Assembly: GCF_018128905.1 (NCBI RefSeq)
Contig: NZ_CP063808.1
Span: forward strand, 6,820,001-6,884,000
Direction: 5' to 3'
Source: Streptomyces sp. A2-16
Lineage (GTDB): Bacteria; Actinomycetota; Actinomycetes; Streptomycetales; Streptomycetaceae
Length of the DNA stretch: 64,000 nucleotides
Shown: positions 18,776 through 27,500 of the stretch, one piece after another
Layout: the number at the start of each line of letters is the position of its first letter
Position numbering within the stretch: the first letter of the stretch is position 1
Position numbers and translations under genes: made by a program
The notes under the pieces: model-generated
The model's input: the letters and a program-made list of their open reading frames with translations, nothing else
What the model was told of the DNA's origin: nothing
Databases searched by the model: none

Positions 18776-19396
18776 TCATGCCGGTGTCTTCTCCGTCGTC
18801 AGTGAGTGCAGGAACCGCAGCAGCGTCATCAGCACGTCCCGGCTGGACGCCCGCCGTCGCGCGTCGCATTCGAGGATCGGGATCTCCTCGCTGAGGTCGA
18901 GCGCGGTGCGCAGCTCCTCGATGTCGTAACGGGGGCCGTCAGGGAAGGTGTTGACAGCGACGACGAAGGGCACACCGCGCTCCTCCAGGCGGCCCATGAC
19001 GTCGAAACTGACTTCCAGGCGGCGGGTGTCGACCAGGACGACCGCGCCGAGCGCGCCTTCGAACAGCCCGTTCCACAGGAACCAGAAGCGTTCCTGGCCG
19101 GGGGTGCCGAAGAGGTACAGCACCAGTTGCTCGGTGATGCTGATGCGGCCGAAGTCCATGGCCACGGTGGTGGCCGTCTTGGTCTCCGAGCCGTAGTTGT
19201 CGTCGACCCCGATGCCGGCCTGGGTCATGGTCTCCTCGGTGGTCAGCGGTTTGATCTCGCTGACCGAGCCGACCATGGTCGTCTTGCCGACGCCGAAGCC
19301 GCCGACGATGACGATCTTCACCGCGGCCTGGGCGGTCTGGGGGAGGTGGTCCTCGGTACGCGGACCGGGGATGGTGTCAGAGCCGTTGAAGTCCAT
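18776..19396 (-). CDS. cvnD: Conservon Ras-like GTPase (CvnD)
   Basis: This 206-residue small GTPase has the P-loop GGFGVGKTT (32-40), a G3-like LYLFGTPGQERF and a G4-like VAVNTFPD in place of NKxD. Conservon GTPases work with the sensor, roadblock and DUF742 proteins as a membrane-associated switch that affects development and antibiotic production. Its start lies 20 bp inside the end of the DUF742 gene, and its stop overlaps a possible start of the P450 gene. The tight overlaps fit one co-translated operon. Confidence 0.93.
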   Translation of the reverse strand: MDFNGSDTIPGPRTEDHLPQTAQAAVKIVIVGGFGVGKTTMVGSVSEIKPLTTEETMTQAGIGVDDNYGSETKTATTVAMDFGRISITEQLVLYLFGTPGQERFWFLWNGLFEGALGAVVLVDTRRLEVSFDVMGRLEERGVPFVVAVNTFPDGPRYDIEELRTALDLSEEIPILECDARRRASSRDVLMTLLRFLHSLTTEKTPA

Positions 19397-19799
19397 GCAT
19401 CACCGCTTCGAGGAGGGAACGGTCGGCAAGCGCCTGGCGGATCACAGGGGCGCGCGCCGTCACCAGTTCGGCCGTCAGCAGCTCGGTGAGCAGGACGGTC
19501 ACCACGCTGAACGGCAGGCTGAGATAGGCGGACAGCTCGGCCACGGACAGGGGGGCCGTGCAGAGCCTGAGCAGCGCCGCCTGCTCGGGCGTGGCGGAAG
19601 GCGGTGGGTCGGCGTGCGCCACGATTAAGGTGACCAGGTCGAGCTCCGAGCGCTCGGCTCCGTCGGGGCCGGTGATGACGTACAGCCGCTCGGGGTTCTT
19701 CTTCGGTCCCTCGGGCGGGTCCTGGGCCTCCTGCGGGGGTTGCGGTGCCGGTTCCGGACTGGCCTTGGGGAATCGCCGTCGGCGTTGCGGAGGAGTCAT
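19377..19799 (-). CDS. cvnC: Conservon DUF742 protein (CvnC)
   Basis: This 140-residue protein has a basic Pro-rich N-terminus followed by RLYVITGPDGAERSELDLVT, the DUF742 hallmark, then a winged-helix-like region (LSVAELSAYLSLPFSVVTVL). It ends in the conserved LLEAVMHGLQRL. Its ATG overlaps the roadblock gene stop (ATGA) and its end overlaps the GTPase start by 20 bp. Its role is as a structural or DNA-binding-like component of the conservon complex; no enzymatic motif is visible. Confidence 0.92.
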   Translation of the reverse strand: MTPPQRRRRFPKASPEPAPQPPQEAQDPPEGPKKNPERLYVITGPDGAERSELDLVTLIVAHADPPPSATPEQAALLRLCTAPLSVAELSAYLSLPFSVVTVLLTELLTAELVTARAPVIRQALADRSLLEAVMHGLQRL

Positions 19800-20203
19800 A
19801 CGGTCTGCCCGTTGCGTCGGGGCGGACTGGTCAGGTGCGCGCCGATTCGGACGACCAGGTCGCTCATGCGAGCGCTCATGTGGCCGGGCTCGGTGATGAT
19901 GTCGGAGAGCACCGCCAGATAGGCGTTGGGGCCGGCGGCCATCAGGTAGAAGTAGCCCCCGTGGATCTCGATGAGGACCATCTTCATCTTGCCGTCGCTG
20001 CCCGGGATCTCCCCGGCGACGGCGCCCGCCAGGCTCTGCAGACCCGCGCATGCGGCGGCGACGCGGTCGGCGGTGTCGGGGTCACCGCCGTGGCGGGCGA
20101 TGCGCAGGCCGTCGGCGGAGAGCACCACGATCATCTGGATGCCCGGTACGCCTTTGGCGAGGTCCTGGAGCATCCAGTCGAAGTTGCCTCGCTGCTGGAT
20201 CAC
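19796..20203 (-). CDS. cvnB: Conservon roadblock/LC7 protein (CvnB)
   Basis: This 135-residue protein has the Roadblock/LC7 fold signature: FDWMLQDLAKGVPGIQMIVV, then LSADGLRIARHGG and a Gly-rich KMVLIEIHGGYFYL strand. Such proteins modulate small GTPases, here CvnD. The GTG start overlaps the stop of the sensor gene (GTGA), which ties its translation to that gene. Confidence 0.93.
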   Translation of the reverse strand: MIQQRGNFDWMLQDLAKGVPGIQMIVVLSADGLRIARHGGDPDTADRVAAACAGLQSLAGAVAGEIPGSDGKMKMVLIEIHGGYFYLMAAGPNAYLAVLSDIITEPGHMSARMSDLVVRIGAHLTSPPRRNGQTV

Positions 20204-21789
20204 TTGAGGTTCCCCTCGTCTTCGGCCTCGGTACGGGCCGGTTCGTCGGTCGGCTGGGTGACTGCGGAAGCGGTGGGGCGCTTGAGCCCATCCATGAACG
20301 CCTGGACCCACAGGCCCGGCGGGGTGTCGTCCGGCTTCGGCTCGGGCTCCGGTTCGCGCCCGGCCGTCGACCAGATGGTCGGCTTGCCCTCGCGCTCGGC
20401 GCGTTCGATCTCGGCCTGTTCGGCGTAGCGCTGGGTGAGCGAGGTCTTGACCCGGCTGCGGCGCTGCGGCAGCCCGTTGGCGGTCCACTCGGTGACCTCG
20501 GGGACGTCGTCCTCCATGGAAACCGGGGTCGTGAACTTGGGGCTGGTGGGGCGGCGCTTCTTGATGGTGCGCTTGGGCCCGGGCAGCGCGCCGAGTTCGG
20601 CCTTGGGCACGGCGGTGGCGCCGATGCCGTGGGCGAGTCCGACACCGGGCTCGTCGGTGAGCATGTCGCTGGGCACGACGAGGATCGCGCGGACGCCGCC
20701 GTACGCGGAGGCACGCAGGGAGACCTGCATGTCGTACGCCTGGCAGAGCCGGCCCACGACGGCGAGGCCGAGGCGCGGCGACTCGCCCAGGTCCTGGAGG
20801 TCCACGCCGGCCTTGGCGCGCTCCAGCATGCCCTCGGCGCGCAGGCGGGCCTCCTCGCTGAGGCTGACGCCGGCGTCCTCGATCTCGATGCAGACGCCGG
20901 TCTGCACCTCGGTGGCGGTGACGTGCACCTTGCTCTGCGGCGGGGAGTAGCGCGTGGCGTTGTCGAGGAGTTCGGCCGCCGCGTGGATGACCGGCTCGAC
21001 GGCGGTGCCCTTGACGTTGACCTTGGCGATCGAGGACAGGTCGATGCGCCGGTACTCCAGGATCCGGGACATGGCGCCGCGCAGCACGCTGTAGAGCGCG
21101 ACGGGCTCGGGCCACTGGCGGCCGGGGCGGCCGCCGCCGAGGACGGAGATGGAGTCGGCGAGCCGGCCGATCAGCGCGGTGCCGTGGTCGATGCGCAGGA
21201 GGTCGTCGAAGACCTCGGGGTTGCGGCCATGGTCTTCCTCCATCTCCCGCAGTTCGTTGGCCTGCTGGTGGACGATGGCCTGGACACGGCGGGCGATGTT
21301 CACGAAGGAGCGCTGCGCGGCGTCGCGCATGATCTCCTCGGTGTCGACGATGGTGAGCACCGTCTTCAGCAGCCGGATCTGCGGCTCGGGCAGGTTCGCC
21401 CACGCGGGGTCGTACTCGCCGAGTTGGCGAATCACCTCTCCGGGGGAACTTCCGCGGCGCAGCCAGTCCAGCGCGGTGGGCGCGATCTCCTTGGCGAACC
21501 GGACGAGGTCCTGGTCGTGGTCGGCGATGCGCTGCTGCAGGTGAGCCGTGTGACGCAGGTGCTCGAGTCGCTGGTCGCGCAGCTCGCGACCGCGCCGCAC
21601 CGCCTCGGCCGCCACGGCGATCACCAGCAGCGTGGCGACGGCACCGCACCAGCCCACGGCGACCCTGGCCGGCTGCTGCACCAGCGCGACACCGGTCCCG
21701 GTCGCCGCGGCCATGACTATGGCGGGGAGCAACAGTACGCGCGCATACGGCAGTTCACGGCGTCCTGGGGGGGATTGAACACTCACCAT
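20200..21789 (-). CDS. cvnA: Conservon sensor histidine-kinase-like protein (CvnA)
   Basis: This protein of about 529 residues has two N-terminal membrane helices within residues 15-60, a short region between, then a helical dimerisation segment (IDHGTALIGRLADSISVL) and an HATPase domain with N-box HAAAELLDNATRYSPP. The C-terminal 150 residues are charged and Pro-rich. In conservons this subunit anchors the complex to the membrane. The operon order of sensor, roadblock, DUF742, GTPase, P450 equals rarA-E (cvn9 of S. coelicolor, recalled from synteny). ATG at 21789 and GTG at 21786 are both possible starts. Confidence 0.9.
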   Translation of the reverse strand: MVSVQSPPGRRELPYARVLLLPAIVMAAATGTGVALVQQPARVAVGWCGAVATLLVIAVAAEAVRRGRELRDQRLEHLRHTAHLQQRIADHDQDLVRFAKEIAPTALDWLRRGSSPGEVIRQLGEYDPAWANLPEPQIRLLKTVLTIVDTEEIMRDAAQRSFVNIARRVQAIVHQQANELREMEEDHGRNPEVFDDLLRIDHGTALIGRLADSISVLGGGRPGRQWPEPVALYSVLRGAMSRILEYRRIDLSSIAKVNVKGTAVEPVIHAAAELLDNATRYSPPQSKVHVTATEVQTGVCIEIEDAGVSLSEEARLRAEGMLERAKAGVDLQDLGESPRLGLAVVGRLCQAYDMQVSLRASAYGGVRAILVVPSDMLTDEPGVGLAHGIGATAVPKAELGALPGPKRTIKKRRPTSPKFTTPVSMEDDVPEVTEWTANGLPQRRSRVKTSLTQRYAEQAEIERAEREGKPTIWSTAGREPEPEPKPDDTPPGLWVQAFMDGLKRPTASAVTQPTDEPARTEAEDEGNLK

Positions 21790-22117
21790 GGGGCCCTCTG
21801 AGACGTATCGACGGGGAGTCGCACATATAGGGAACAAGCGCACGAATACACATCAACTCGGTGCGCTGCGGGCGAGCTTAGTCCGACCGGATCATCGCCG
21901 TGTCATATTCAGCAAGCGCCTGAAACGGGCATTGCGACTGGAGTACCCTCGGCCCATTTACACGCTCTGACATCAACCGAACACGGCGAGTCATGGGGCA
22001 CGCGCGTACGGAAATCACCCACCGTGACGGGTGAAGATCGGCTTCCGACCGGGTGGCGGGCTCAGCGCGCCGGGCTCAGCGCACCGAGCTCAGCGCACCG
22101 AGCTCAGCGCACCGAGC
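21790..22117. other. Conservon promoter region and tandem repeat
   Basis: This 328-bp spacer lies between the sensor gene (minus strand, starting here) and the 3' end of the TetR gene. The AT-richer part at about 21880-22000 probably holds the conservon promoter. The distal end is filled by the 14-bp tandem repeat described separately. No gene is supported. Confidence 0.5.
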
Positions 22118-22121
22118 TCAG
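22061..22121. repeat. 14-bp tandem repeat, four copies
   Basis: The unit CTCAGCGCACCGAG occurs three times exactly (22075-22116), after a variant copy at 22061-22074, and ends in a partial CTCAG. The array runs into the stop codon of the TetR gene (22118-22120). Copies join at the palindrome GAGCTC, so copy-number change could shift the 3' end structure of that transcript. Confidence 0.85.
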
Positions 22122-22759
22122 ACGCCCGCGATGCGCAGGGCCGCGTCCGCGGTGGCCTCCGCGAAGACCGAGACCGGTCGCTCGGGGTCGGAGCGGTGGA
22201 CGAGGATCACACCCTCGATCAGGCCGAACAGCAGGTCCGTGCGCAGATCGAGCTCGTTCTTGGCGAGGGCGCCACCCGCGGCCGTCGCGGCCAGCAACTG
22301 CCGGTAGGCGTCCTTGAGTTCGGCGCGGACCGCATGGAAGCCGGCGAAGCGCTCGGCGCGCACCTCGGGCAGCAGGTAGAGCCCGCCGAGGTTGTACGGC
22401 CCCCCGCACAGCACCTCGACGTCCGCACGGCACAGCTCCCACAGCCGGTTCTCCGGCGGGGCCGTGTCGTCGGCGAGCAGCTCACGGGCGTACACCAGCG
22501 AGGGCGTGACGGTGGACTCCAGGAGCTCGGCGAGGAGCTCCTCCTTGCCGGAGACGTAGTGGTACATGGACGCCTGGCGCATGCCCGCGCGCTCGGCAAC
22601 GGCCCGGGTGCTGGTCGCGGCATAGCCGAGGGAGGTGAACAACTCGGCTGCGGCGACGAGGAGTTCCTCACGTGGCGCCAGCCCGCTGTCCGGCCGCCGC
22701 GCGGCCCGCGGCCTGCCGACCCGACGCCCGGACTCCGCCGCACCACCTGTCGTACCCAT
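22118..22759 (-). CDS. TetR-family regulator, probable regulator of the guanidine/urea genes
   Basis: This 213-residue protein has a TetR helix-turn-helix (YAATSTRAVAERAGMRQASM, then YHYVSGKEELL) preceded by a basic arm RRVGRPRAARRP. The ligand-binding domain is of ordinary length. It is divergent from the DUF1989/carboxylase operon. The palindrome at 23054-23073 lies between them and recurs upstream of the APC permease at 11.3 kb. I infer that it represses both. The ATG at 22759 has GAGGA nine bases upstream. Its stop codon lies in a 14-bp tandem repeat. Confidence 0.88.
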   Translation of the reverse strand: MGTTGGAAESGRRVGRPRAARRPDSGLAPREELLVAAAELFTSLGYAATSTRAVAERAGMRQASMYHYVSGKEELLAELLESTVTPSLVYARELLADDTAPPENRLWELCRADVEVLCGGPYNLGGLYLLPEVRAERFAGFHAVRAELKDAYRQLLAATAAGGALAKNELDLRTDLLFGLIEGVILVHRSDPERPVSVFAEATADAALRIAGV

Positions 22760-23099
22760 GCGTTCGATCCTCGCACACGGAGCGTACGGGGGTGTCGGCC
22801 GCTCGCCGCGCCACCAGCCGGCACGGCACCCGTCCACCGCCGGCCACCACTCGTCGGCACGCGCACCAGCGACACCACCCCGGGCCCACGGCGAACAGCA
22901 CGACCACCGAACCGAACGACACCCCAACACACCCCACCCAGCCACACCCCAACACACCGAACGGCACCGCACCACACCGCCCCACACCCCCGTGAGCCCC
23001 CGGTAACCACCCCGCAACACCCGGGCAATCCCCCCGACCTACCCCCGCCCTAATTTCTGTCGAGCGACAGAAACACCCCCCGGAGCCGGAGGTCCCGCC
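22760..23099. other. C/A-rich divergent intergenic region
   Basis: This 340-bp region between the TetR gene and the DUF1989 operon is strikingly skewed: from about 22900 to 23050 the plus strand is almost only C and A. A 15-mer ACACCCCAACACACC repeats at 22919-22933 and 22944-22958. The minus strand has four G runs with loops of 7, 1 and 6 nt over 22922-22950, which could form a G-quadruplex. Open frames through it read as Pro/Thr/His strings and look non-coding. The palindromic operator sits at its right end. Confidence 0.6.
23054..23073. promoter_or_regulatory. Perfect 20-bp palindromic operator
   Basis: TTTCTGTCG-AG-CGACAGAAA is a perfect inverted repeat 26 bp upstream of the first DUF1989 gene. 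Length and symmetry fit a TetR dimer site, and the TetR gene is divergent. A one-mismatch copy lies upstream of the APC permease (11336-11355). Confidence 0.8.
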
Positions 23100-23924
23100 A
23101 TGGCCACAGAGACCACGTACGGAGCCCGAGACCATGCTCGCGCCCAGGAGGGCACCCGCGCCGAGGCCATGCCCGTCGTCCCGGCCGGCGACTGGCCGGA
23201 CCCCCCGGCCATGGCAGGCCCCCTGGTGTGGGCGGAGACGGTCGCGGGCGGCAACTACACCCACCGCGTCCTCGCCCGCGGCACCGAACTGCGCCTCACG
23301 GACCTGCACGGAGACGCCTGCGCCCATGTCCTCCTGTACGCGGAAGGGCGCCCCTGGGAGCGTCTGAACGTCGCCGACACGGTCAAGGTCCAGTGGAACG
23401 CGTACCTCGGTGAGGGACAGCTGCTCCTGTCCGACCAGGGCCGTGTCCTCGCGAGCGTCGTCGCCGACTCCTCCGGTCGCCATGACGCCCTGTGCGGCAC
23501 GTCCACCCTCGTCCGCAACACCGAGCGCTACGGCGACGGCACCCCCCAGAGCCCCTCCCCCGCGGGCCGCGAGCTCTTCAAGCTGGCGGCCGCGAAGAAC
23601 GGCCTCGAACCCCGCGACCTGCCGCCCTCGCTCTCCTTCTTCCAAGGCGTCCGGATCCGCGAGGACGGCACCCTCGACTTCACCGGCTCGGCCGGCCCCG
23701 GCAGCAGCGTCACTCTCCGCGCCGAGCAGGACGTGACCGTACTGATCGCGAACGTCCCCCATCCGGCCGACCTCCGCCCCGACTACGTCAGCACCTCCCT
23801 GGAGGTCCTCGCCTGGCGCGCCGCGCCCACCCGCGCCGGCGACGCCCTGTGGGACGCCACCCCCGAAGGCCGCCGCGCCTTCCTCAACACCGCCGAATTC
23901 CTCGCCTCGAAGGGACGCGCATGA
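23100..23924 (+). CDS. DUF1989 protein, urea carboxylase-associated (carboxyguanidine deiminase subunit)
   Basis: This 274-residue protein belongs to the urea-carboxylase-associated DUF1989 family, with LRLTDLHGDACAHVLLY and the later GRHDALCGTS. Cys and His in these blocks are the likely metal ligands. Paired DUF1989 proteins beside a biotin carboxylase have been shown in other bacteria to form carboxyguanidine deiminase, which removes ammonia from carboxyguanidine to give allophanate. It is the first gene of a four-gene operon, with GGAGCCGGAGG before the ATG. Its stop overlaps the next start (ATGA). Confidence 0.87.
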   Translation: MATETTYGARDHARAQEGTRAEAMPVVPAGDWPDPPAMAGPLVWAETVAGGNYTHRVLARGTELRLTDLHGDACAHVLLYAEGRPWERLNVADTVKVQWNAYLGEGQLLLSDQGRVLASVVADSSGRHDALCGTSTLVRNTERYGDGTPQSPSPAGRELFKLAAAKNGLEPRDLPPSLSFFQGVRIREDGTLDFTGSAGPGSSVTLRAEQDVTVLIANVPHPADLRPDYVSTSLEVLAWRAAPTRAGDALWDATPEGRRAFLNTAEFLASKGRA

Positions 23925-24559
23925 AGCCCGAGGAGACACTCCCGAAGGCCGAAGCAACGCTCAGGAGGACAGTCGTCCCGGCCCGTGCCGCCTGGTCGTC
24001 CGTCATCCGCGAGGGCGAGACGCTCACCATCACCGACCTGCACGGCAACCAAGCCGTGGACTTCCTCGTCTACGACGCCCACGACACGGCGGTCCGCTAC
24101 AGCGCCCCCGACACCATCCAGGCACAGGGCGGCATCTTCCTCACCACGGGCAGCGTGCTGATGTCCGGCGAGCACACCCCGCTGATGACGGTCACCGCCG
24201 ACGACGTGGGCCGCCACGACACCGTCGGCGGCGCCTGCTCCAAGGAGTCGAACACCCTGCGCTACGGCCACCACACCTGGTCGCAGCACGCGTGCGTGGA
24301 CAACTTCCTCGCCGAGGGCGCGAAGCACGGCCTCGGCAAGCGCGACCTCGTCTCCAACATCAACTGGTACATGAACGTCCCCGTCGAGCAGGACGGCACC
24401 CTCGGCATCGTCGACGGCATCTCCGCCCCGGGCCTGACCCTGACCCTGCGCGCCGAGCGCGACGTCCTCGTCCTCGTCTCCAACTGCCCCCAGATCAACA
24501 ACCCCTGCAACGGCTTCGACCCCACACCCGTGCAGATGACGATCGGTGCCGCCCGATGA
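23921..24559 (+). CDS. DUF1989 protein, second carboxyguanidine deiminase subunit
   Basis: This 212-residue paralogue of the preceding protein has LTITDLHGNQAVDFLVYDA and GRHDTVGGACSKESN, and a C-terminal VLVLVSNCPQINNPCNGF that is typical of this subunit. The pair probably forms a heteromeric deiminase. Its ATG and TGA both overlap neighbours by 4 bp, so the subunits are made in fixed proportion and coupled to the carboxylase. The assignment rests on family and gene order. Confidence 0.87.
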   Translation: MKPEETLPKAEATLRRTVVPARAAWSSVIREGETLTITDLHGNQAVDFLVYDAHDTAVRYSAPDTIQAQGGIFLTTGSVLMSGEHTPLMTVTADDVGRHDTVGGACSKESNTLRYGHHTWSQHACVDNFLAEGAKHGLGKRDLVSNINWYMNVPVEQDGTLGIVDGISAPGLTLTLRAERDVLVLVSNCPQINNPCNGFDPTPVQMTIGAAR

Positions 24560-27500
24560 CCTTCGACACCCTCCTCATCGCCAACCGGGGCGAGATAGCG
24601 GTCCGGATCATCCGCACGGCCCGCGAACTCGGCCTGCGCACGGTCGCGGTGTACTCCGACGCCGACCGCGCCGCACCCCACGTCCGGCTCGCCGACCGGG
24701 CCGTGCGCCTGGGCCCGGCGCCCGCGAAGGAGTCGTACCTCGACGCCGACCTGGTGCTGAAGGCGGCCAAGGACTCCGGCGCGGGCGCCATCCACCCCGG
24801 CTACGGCTTCCTGTCCGAGGACGCCGCGTTCGCCCGCCGCTGCGAGGACGCGGGGATCGTGTTCGTGGGTCCGACGCCGGAGCAGTTGGAGCTGTTCGGC
24901 GCGAAGCACACGGCACGGGCGGCCGCGGAGGCGGCCGGGGTGCCCCTGGCACCGGGGACGGGACTGCTGCCCTCCGTCGACGCAGCCCTCGAGGCCGCGG
25001 GAGCCATCGGCTATCCCGTCATGCTCAAGGCCACCGGCGGTGGTGGCGGCATCGGCATGTCCGCCTGCCACTCCGCCGCCGAACTGACCGACGCCTGGGA
25101 CCGGGTGCAGCGCGTCGCGGCCGCCTCCTTCTCCTCGGCCGGCGTCTTCCTGGAACGGCTCGTCGAGCACGCCCGCCATGTCGAGGTGCAGGTCTTCGGT
25201 GACGGCGAGGGCGGGATCGTCACCTTCGGCGACCGCGACTGCTCTCTCCAGCGCCGCAACCAGAAGGTCCTGGAGGAGGCCCCGGCCCCGGGCCTGCCCC
25301 CGCACGTTCGCACACAACTCACGGACAGCGCACGCGACTTGTGCACCGCCGTCGGCTACCGCTCCGCGGGAACCGTCGAGTTCGTCTACGACGCCGCCCG
25401 TGAGGAGGTCTACTTCCTGGAGGTCAACACCCGTCTGCAGGTGGAGCATCCGGTCACCGAGGAGATCTACGGCGTCGACCTGGTCGCCTGGATGCTCCGC
25501 CTGGCCCGGGGCGAGCGGGACGTCGTGCGCGAGCCGGGCCCGCCGCGCGGCCACGCCGTCGAGGCCCGCGTCTACGCCGAGGACCCCTCACGCGAACACC
25601 GGCCCAGCGCGGGCCTGTTGACGCGGGTCGAGTTCCCCACCGGGGTGCGTGTCGACGGCTGGGTGGAGACCGGCACCGAGGTGACGACGTCGTACGACCC
25701 GATGCTCGCGAAGGTCATCGCGTACGGCCCGGACCGCGCCCACGCGCTCCAGCGGCTGGACGAAGCCCTGGCACGCACCCGCGTCGACGGCATCGAGACC
25801 AACCTGGGCCTGGTCCGGGCGGCGCTGGCGCACACCGACTTCAAGGCGGGCGCGCATTCCACGGCGACCCTCGCCACGGTCCAGGATCCGACCCCGCGCG
25901 TCGAGGTCGTGGCCGCCGGCACGCTCACCACGGTCCAGGACTGGCCCGGCCGCACCGGCTACTGGCAGGTGGGCGTTCCGCCGTGCGGGCCGATGGACGA
26001 CCGTTCCTTCCGGCTCGGCAACCGGGCGCTGGGCAACCCGGAGGGCGCCCCCGGCCTCGAATGCACCCTGCAGGGACCGTCGTTGAGGTTCACCCACCGC
26101 ACGACCGTCTGCGTGACGGGTGCCCCGGCCGCCGTCACCGTGGACGGCACCCCGGTCCCGCAGTGGGAGCCCCTCCAGGTGCCCGCGGGCGGAACCCTGG
26201 AGGTGGGCGCCCCCGCGGAGCACGGCCTGCGCACCTACGTCCTCTTCGCGGGCGGCCTGGACGTCCCCGCCTTCCTCGGCAGCGCGAGCACCTTCACGCT
26301 GGGCCGCTTCGGCGGACACGGGGGCCGGGCGCTGCGCACCGGGGACGTGCTGCACGGAGGCACCGAGGCAGCGGGCACCGGGGACGCGCTTCCCGGAAGC
26401 ACCGAGGCAGTGGGCACCGCGGTCCTCGACCGCCCCTCCTACACCTCCACCTGGCACATCGCCGCCGTCGAAGGCCCGCACGCCGCCCCGGAGTTCTTCA
26501 CCGAGGACGACATCCGCGACTTCTACGCCGCCGACTGGAAGGTCCACTTCAACTCGGCCCGCACCGGAGTCCGTCTGGTCGGTCCCAAGCCCCGCTGGGC
26601 CCGCGCCGACGGCGGCGAAGCGGGCCTGCACCCGTCCAACATCCACGACACCCCGTACTCGGTCGGCGCGGTCGACTACACGGGCGACATGCCGGTGCTG
26701 CTCGGCCCGGACGGGCCCTCGCTGGGCGGTTTCGTGTGCCCGGCGACCGTCATCAGCACCGAACGCTGGAAGCTGGGCCAGCTGCGCCCCGGTGACACGG
26801 TCCGCTTCGTCCCGGTCGACACGGACGGCTCCGCGCGCCCGGCCATCATGGACGGCGGCGTCCTCGCGCGCGACGGCGATGTGACGTACCGCCGCAGCGG
26901 CGACGACAACCTGCTCGTCGAGTTCGGACCCATGCAGCTGGACCTGGCGCTGCGCATGCGCGTCCACGCACTGATGGAGGCCGTGGCCGAACAGGGCCCG
27001 GACGGCATCACCGACCTCACACCCGGCATCCGCTCCCTCCAGATCCAGACGGATCCGAGCCGCCTGTCCCAGCACGAACTCCTCGCCGCCGTAAGGGAGA
27101 TCACCACGGCCCTCCCGCCGTCCGACGAGCTGGTCGTCCCCTCCCGCACGGTCCACCTCCCGCTCTCCTGGGACGACCCGGCCACCCGCGAGGCGATCGC
27201 CCGCTACATGGCGGGCGTCCGCGACGACGCGCCCTGGTGCCCGTGGAACATCGAGTTCATCCGCCGCGTCAACGGCCTCGGCTCGGTGAACGACGTCTAC
27301 CGCACGGTCTTCGACGCCGAGTACCTCGTGCTGGGCCTGGGCGACGTCTACCTCGGCGCCCCGGTGGCCACCCCGCTCGACCCGCGCCACCGCCTGGTGA
27401 CCACCAAGTACAACCCGGCGCGCACCTGGACGGCCGAGAACTCGGTCGGCATCGGCGGCGCGTATCTGTGCATCTACGGCATGGAGGGCCCCGGCGGCTA

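Noticed and set aside
22061..22121. CRISPR-like array
   Set aside because: The units are 14 bp and directly adjacent, with no spacers and no cas genes.
22031..23053. Plus-strand coding region through the C/A-rich spacer
   Set aside because: It translates into Pro/Thr/His strings and runs antisense to the TetR gene. Its skew comes from composition, not codons.
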